Shown here: in pieces, positions 61,236 through 64,000 of the stretch
Position numbering within the stretch: the stretch's first letter is position 1
How the letters are laid out: every line of letters begins with the position of its first letter
Assembly (NCBI RefSeq): GCF_042434915.1
Contig: NZ_CP170198.1
Coordinates: 372,001 to 436,000 of the forward strand
DNA from: Aquimarina sp042434915
Lineage (GTDB): Bacteria; Bacteroidota; Bacteroidia; Flavobacteriales; Flavobacteriaceae
Reading direction: 5' to 3'
Length of the DNA: 64,000 nucleotides
The notes under the pieces: model-generated
Told to the model about the DNA's origin: nothing
Seen by the model: the letters and a program-made list of their open reading frames with translations, nothing else
Database searches by the model: none
Program-made: the position numbers and the translations under genes

Positions 61236-62895
61236 ATGAAAGCGATACTGTATATTTTATTTTTCTGTCTATTTTTATCCTGCAAAAAAAATAGCGTAGA
61301 TAAAAATGTTATTACTGATACGAAAAGCGTATTCAAGGTATCCGATAGTATAGAATCCTTTAGAGAATTTAAAGTTGCAGATTCAAAATATATAAATAGG
61401 AGCGATATATGGAAGGCTCTTGAGGATTCGCTTCTCACCATTACACCGCAACAATATCAGTCACTTCAAAATTTGATTATTGGTAGGACGATTCCGCAAC
61501 TACAACGTTTAGTGCAAGTAGATAGTTTGTCTTATAGAAATTTAACTTTATTCTATCTCTATCGAATATATAAATATGATAGAAATAATAATAAGTCATT
61601 AAATTCGGTTATCTCTATAAATCCTAAGGTCTTAGAACAAGCTATGCTTTTAGATAATAATAGGCCAGATGATTTACCTCACGATGCTATTTACGTAATG
61701 CCTATTTTATTAAAAGATAATATCAATACTAAACATATGCCTACTACTGCTGGGGCTGTAGCTTTAGCAAAAAACTATACCGAAGATGCTTTTATAGTGA
61801 AACAATTAAAAAATAAGAACGCTATAATTTTGGGAAAGTCTAATCTAAGTGAATGGGCTTATTTTTACTGTGGTGATTGTCCAAGTGGATACTCTGCGAT
61901 AGGCGGGCAAACGTTTAATCCCTATGGAAGACAGACCATTGATACAGGCGGATCAAGTTCGGGAAGTGGAGTAGCAGTGGCGGCAAATTTTTGTGTCGCA
62001 GCAATAGGTACAGAAACCTCGGGTTCTATTTTATCCCCTTCAAGTCAAAATTCTGTTGTTGGTTTAAAACCAATTATTGGTGTATTAAGTCGAAGTGGTA
62101 TAATTCCTATTTCTAGTACCTTAGATACTCCTGGCCCCATGACTCGTTGCGTGATAGATAATTTAATAGTTTATCAAAGTATGTTGGGAAAAGATAATGC
62201 AGATCCAGCTTCGATTGCTGTAAAAAAGGATTTTAATATAGTTGCAACATTAGCAAATGAGAACAAATTAAAAGGGAAACGTCTAGGGTATTTTAAAACT
62301 CTTAAAGATAGTGTATTGTATGCAAAAGCATTAAAAGAGTTATCAGATGCTGGAGCGATTTTAATTGAAGTAGAATCAGAAGAAGTAGCTTTACCTAATT
62401 TCAGGAAATTACTTAATCTAGATATGAAAAAAGATCTTTCACATTATTTGAAAATGTATGCCGATACTACTATTAGATTAAAAACAGTATATGATATTAT
62501 GGCGTTTAATAAAAAGGATTCGCTACTTCGTATGCCATATGGACAACGCTTGTTTGAGGGAATTGTCGCTGATTCTTTTAATAAAACAGTCTATTTGGCG
62601 ATCAAAGATACTTTGCAGTCTAACGGACGATATTTTTTTGATAAACTGATAAAACGTGATTCTTTGGACGCTATTCTATCGATCAATAATTATCATGCAG
62701 GGTATGCAGCAGTCGCTCAATATCCCGCCATAACGGTACCTATGGGGTGGGTATACTAGTTTAGGTGTGCCACGTGGATTAACGTTCATTTCTAGCTCCT
62801 TTAAAGAAATTGATTTGTTCTCTATAGCTTATAGTTTTGAGCAACTCACCCAGTCAAGAAAGGAACCTATGGATTATATTGAAAATACTGATTAA
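61236..62895 (+). pseudogene. Amidase-signature lipoprotein, frameshifted near the C-terminus
   Basis: The frame from 61236 encodes a lipoprotein signal (FFCLFLSCKK) and an amidase-signature enzyme: LLKDNINTK (catalytic Lys), GKSNLSEWAYF, the DTGGSSSGSGVAVAANF signature with cis-Ser and the nucleophile region GTETSGSILSPSSQN. After ITVPMGW the frame stops at 62757. The next frame continues the family ending: YTSLGVPRGLTFISSSF, then LFSIAYSFEQLTQSRKEP, to TAA at 62893-62895. The break coincides with GGGTGGGT (62745-62752), a 4-bp tandem duplication. The uncorrected protein lacks the last 48 or so residues but keeps the catalytic residues. Confidence 0.82.
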
Positions 62896-63251
62896 CCTAA
62901 AGTTTTTAGTACAGGTTTTTAAAGCTTTTGTAAGCTACTGATTAAGAAACTTCTTCAGTTTTTTATAAAATTACAAAGGGATTTTCAATTTCTAATTTTT
63001 GTTTGCGTCAACTTGTATTTAATAGTTTTCACTAATAGATAAATACTTCAATTGCTATGAAGTGCTTAAATTTAATTTTCTAATTTAAAAATCAATACTC
63101 AAAAAAAGAAAGGAATAGGGGTGAAAAAGGTTATATTTAATGTCCATACGAAGTTTGACATTGTAGAGTCCTTTTTGACAAATACAACTAACTTGCTAAA
63201 AGTCCTTACCATTTCGGGTTTTTTTCTACTTTTACTAAAAATTTTTATTAG
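62896..63251. other. 356-bp gap before the ECF sigma gene
   Basis: A short plus-strand frame at 63121-63330 overlaps the sigma gene and has no family resemblance, so it is not called. No terminator stem was recognised. Confidence 0.5.
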
Positions 63252-63794
63252 ATGCCAAATAAACTTTATGACAATGTTTGTGATGAAGATGTCTTTTCAG
63301 AAATTTACAATAGGTATTCAACCGATTTAAGAGCCTACCTATATTATAAATTTGGAGAGGCGCTAAGCCCAAATGATAAAATGCAAGATGCATTCATAAG
63401 GTTATTATTCAATTGTAAAAAAATAACGCATGACAAAGCCAAAAGGTATTTATACAAAGTAGCGAATAATATGATGTCAAATGAGTTTGCACATCAAAGC
63501 GTCGTGCTTCAACACAAAATGATAGCCGTGCAGCGATATACTCATGAGTCTTCAGAGTTTATAAGAGAGCAACAAGAATTTCTTGAACATTATCAAAAAG
63601 CTTTAGAGCAATTGCCAAACGAGCACCGCGTTGCTTTTTTGATGAATAAAGTTGAAGGTAATAGCCATGAAGAAATTGCCGACGTACTTGGAGTTACTAA
63701 GAAAGTAATAGAGAACAGGGTATATCTAGCTTATAAACAGCTCAAAAACAAAGTAGAGGAGTTGAGCTTTGTAAAAGGGCATCCAAACCGATAG
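63252..63794 (+). CDS. ECF RNA polymerase sigma factor
   Basis: A 180-aa sigma-70 family protein with region 2 (DVFSEIYNRYSTDLRAYLYYKFG, then LSPNDKMQDAFIRLLFNCKKI) and region 4 (LEQLPNEHRVAFLMNKVEGNSHEEIADVLGVTKKVIENRVYLAYKQLKNKV). It is of the group found beside FecR anti-sigma genes and SusC/SusD operons in Bacteroidota. The FecR-type gene begins 27 bp downstream. Confidence 0.93.
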   Translation: MPNKLYDNVCDEDVFSEIYNRYSTDLRAYLYYKFGEALSPNDKMQDAFIRLLFNCKKITHDKAKRYLYKVANNMMSNEFAHQSVVLQHKMIAVQRYTHESSEFIREQQEFLEHYQKALEQLPNEHRVAFLMNKVEGNSHEEIADVLGVTKKVIENRVYLAYKQLKNKVEELSFVKGHPNR

Positions 63795-63821
63795 TTTTTT
63801 TATAGATAGAAGCATTAGCAC

Positions 63822-64000
63822 ATGAAGAATGAAGATTTGGTAAAAAAATGGCTATCAGATAATTTATCACCGATAGAAAAGAAACAGTTTGAAGCTTCAG
63901 AGGATTATTTTGTACATAAGACTATCGTTGATACGGCAAAATTTTTTAAGGCTGATCACGTAACTACCTCGCAAGGTGTTGCTGCAGTTAGAGAACGCGC
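63822..64000 (+). CDS. FecR-family anti-sigma factor, N-terminal part
   Basis: ATG at 63822 opens a frame that continues past the window end; 59 codons are visible. The start (MKNEDLVKKWLSDNLSPIEKKQFE) is the DUF4880-like N-terminus of FecR proteins, which binds the sigma factor. Full-length FecR would have one membrane helix and a periplasmic signalling domain that contacts a TonB-dependent receptor; those parts lie beyond 64000. Confidence 0.82.
   Translation, partial: MKNEDLVKKWLSDNLSPIEKKQFEASEDYFVHKTIVDTAKFFKADHVTTSQGVAAVRER

Noticed and set aside
63121..63330. 69-codon frame upstream of the ECF sigma gene
   Set aside because: It overlaps the start of the sigma gene in another frame and has only a hydrophobic stretch in AT-rich DNA.

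Overview
The window is chromosomal DNA of a low-GC, marine-type member of the Flavobacteriaceae (Bacteroidota). The evidence is convergent. Several promoters fit the Bacteroidota pattern TTG-N19/20-TAnnTTTG, for example at 26773, 59143 and 59319. Strong Shine-Dalgarno sites are scarce. The SecA is long (1117 aa) and lacks the C-terminal zinc tail. DnaJ has only half of the usual zinc-binding repeats. Families typical of the group are present (DUF4920, DUF4295, DUF1684, PF13557 barrels). An ECF sigma/FecR pair starts at the right edge. No rRNA, tRNA, CRISPR array, prophage or transposase gene was seen.

Layout. 1-15.9 kb is ordinary core genome: the 3' end of a fused B12-dependent acyl-CoA mutase (icmF type), an Lrp/AsnC regulator, a candidate structured RNA ending in a clear terminator (2499-2690), MFS and CrcB transporters, a dipeptidyl-peptidase III lipoprotein, ilvE, mnmD, YceI, and grpE-dnaJ. 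16.1-21.9 kb is a tightly packed six-gene run: NatA/NatB-type ABC exporter, MscS channel, barrel protein, an NtrC-like regulator without a DNA-binding domain, and a second barrel. 22-31 kb holds PPK2, an M28 peptidase, a MATE pump, an OmpA-family protein, PAP2 and PBP1A.

31.1-41.7 kb is an accessory zone with wide intergenic spaces. It holds a 133-bp dispersed repeat in two direct copies, an LRR-like lipoprotein, a frameshifted sigZ-like gene running into a PhzF gene without a start codon, a DinB-fold protein, a 41-bp tandem repeat array, a Crp/RidA pair with a CRP-type palindrome between them, and single-gene units of unknown function. Two of those genes share a related upstream leader.

41.7-64 kb returns to core genes: M23 peptidase, secA, cobalamin adenosyltransferase (which supplies the cofactor of the mutase at the left edge), a hidden 54-aa membrane ORF overlapping a GNAT gene, recR, and a 2-oxoacid dehydrogenase E2. 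Next is a manganese/zinc ABC uptake operon with a divergent MntR-type regulator and a palindromic site between them; both permeases of this operon carry C-terminal winged-helix-like extensions. An exonuclease-FAH-Hpt-cinA operon, rpmB-rpmG-DUF4295, ftsY, an amidase broken by a 4-bp duplication, and the ECF sigma/FecR pair follow.

No complete new defence or mobile system is evident. The points most worth a second look are the structured RNA near 2.6 kb, the 41-bp hairpin array, the permease-winged-helix fusions, the NtrC-like regulator with GAFTSA, and the eroded sigZ/PhzF junction.
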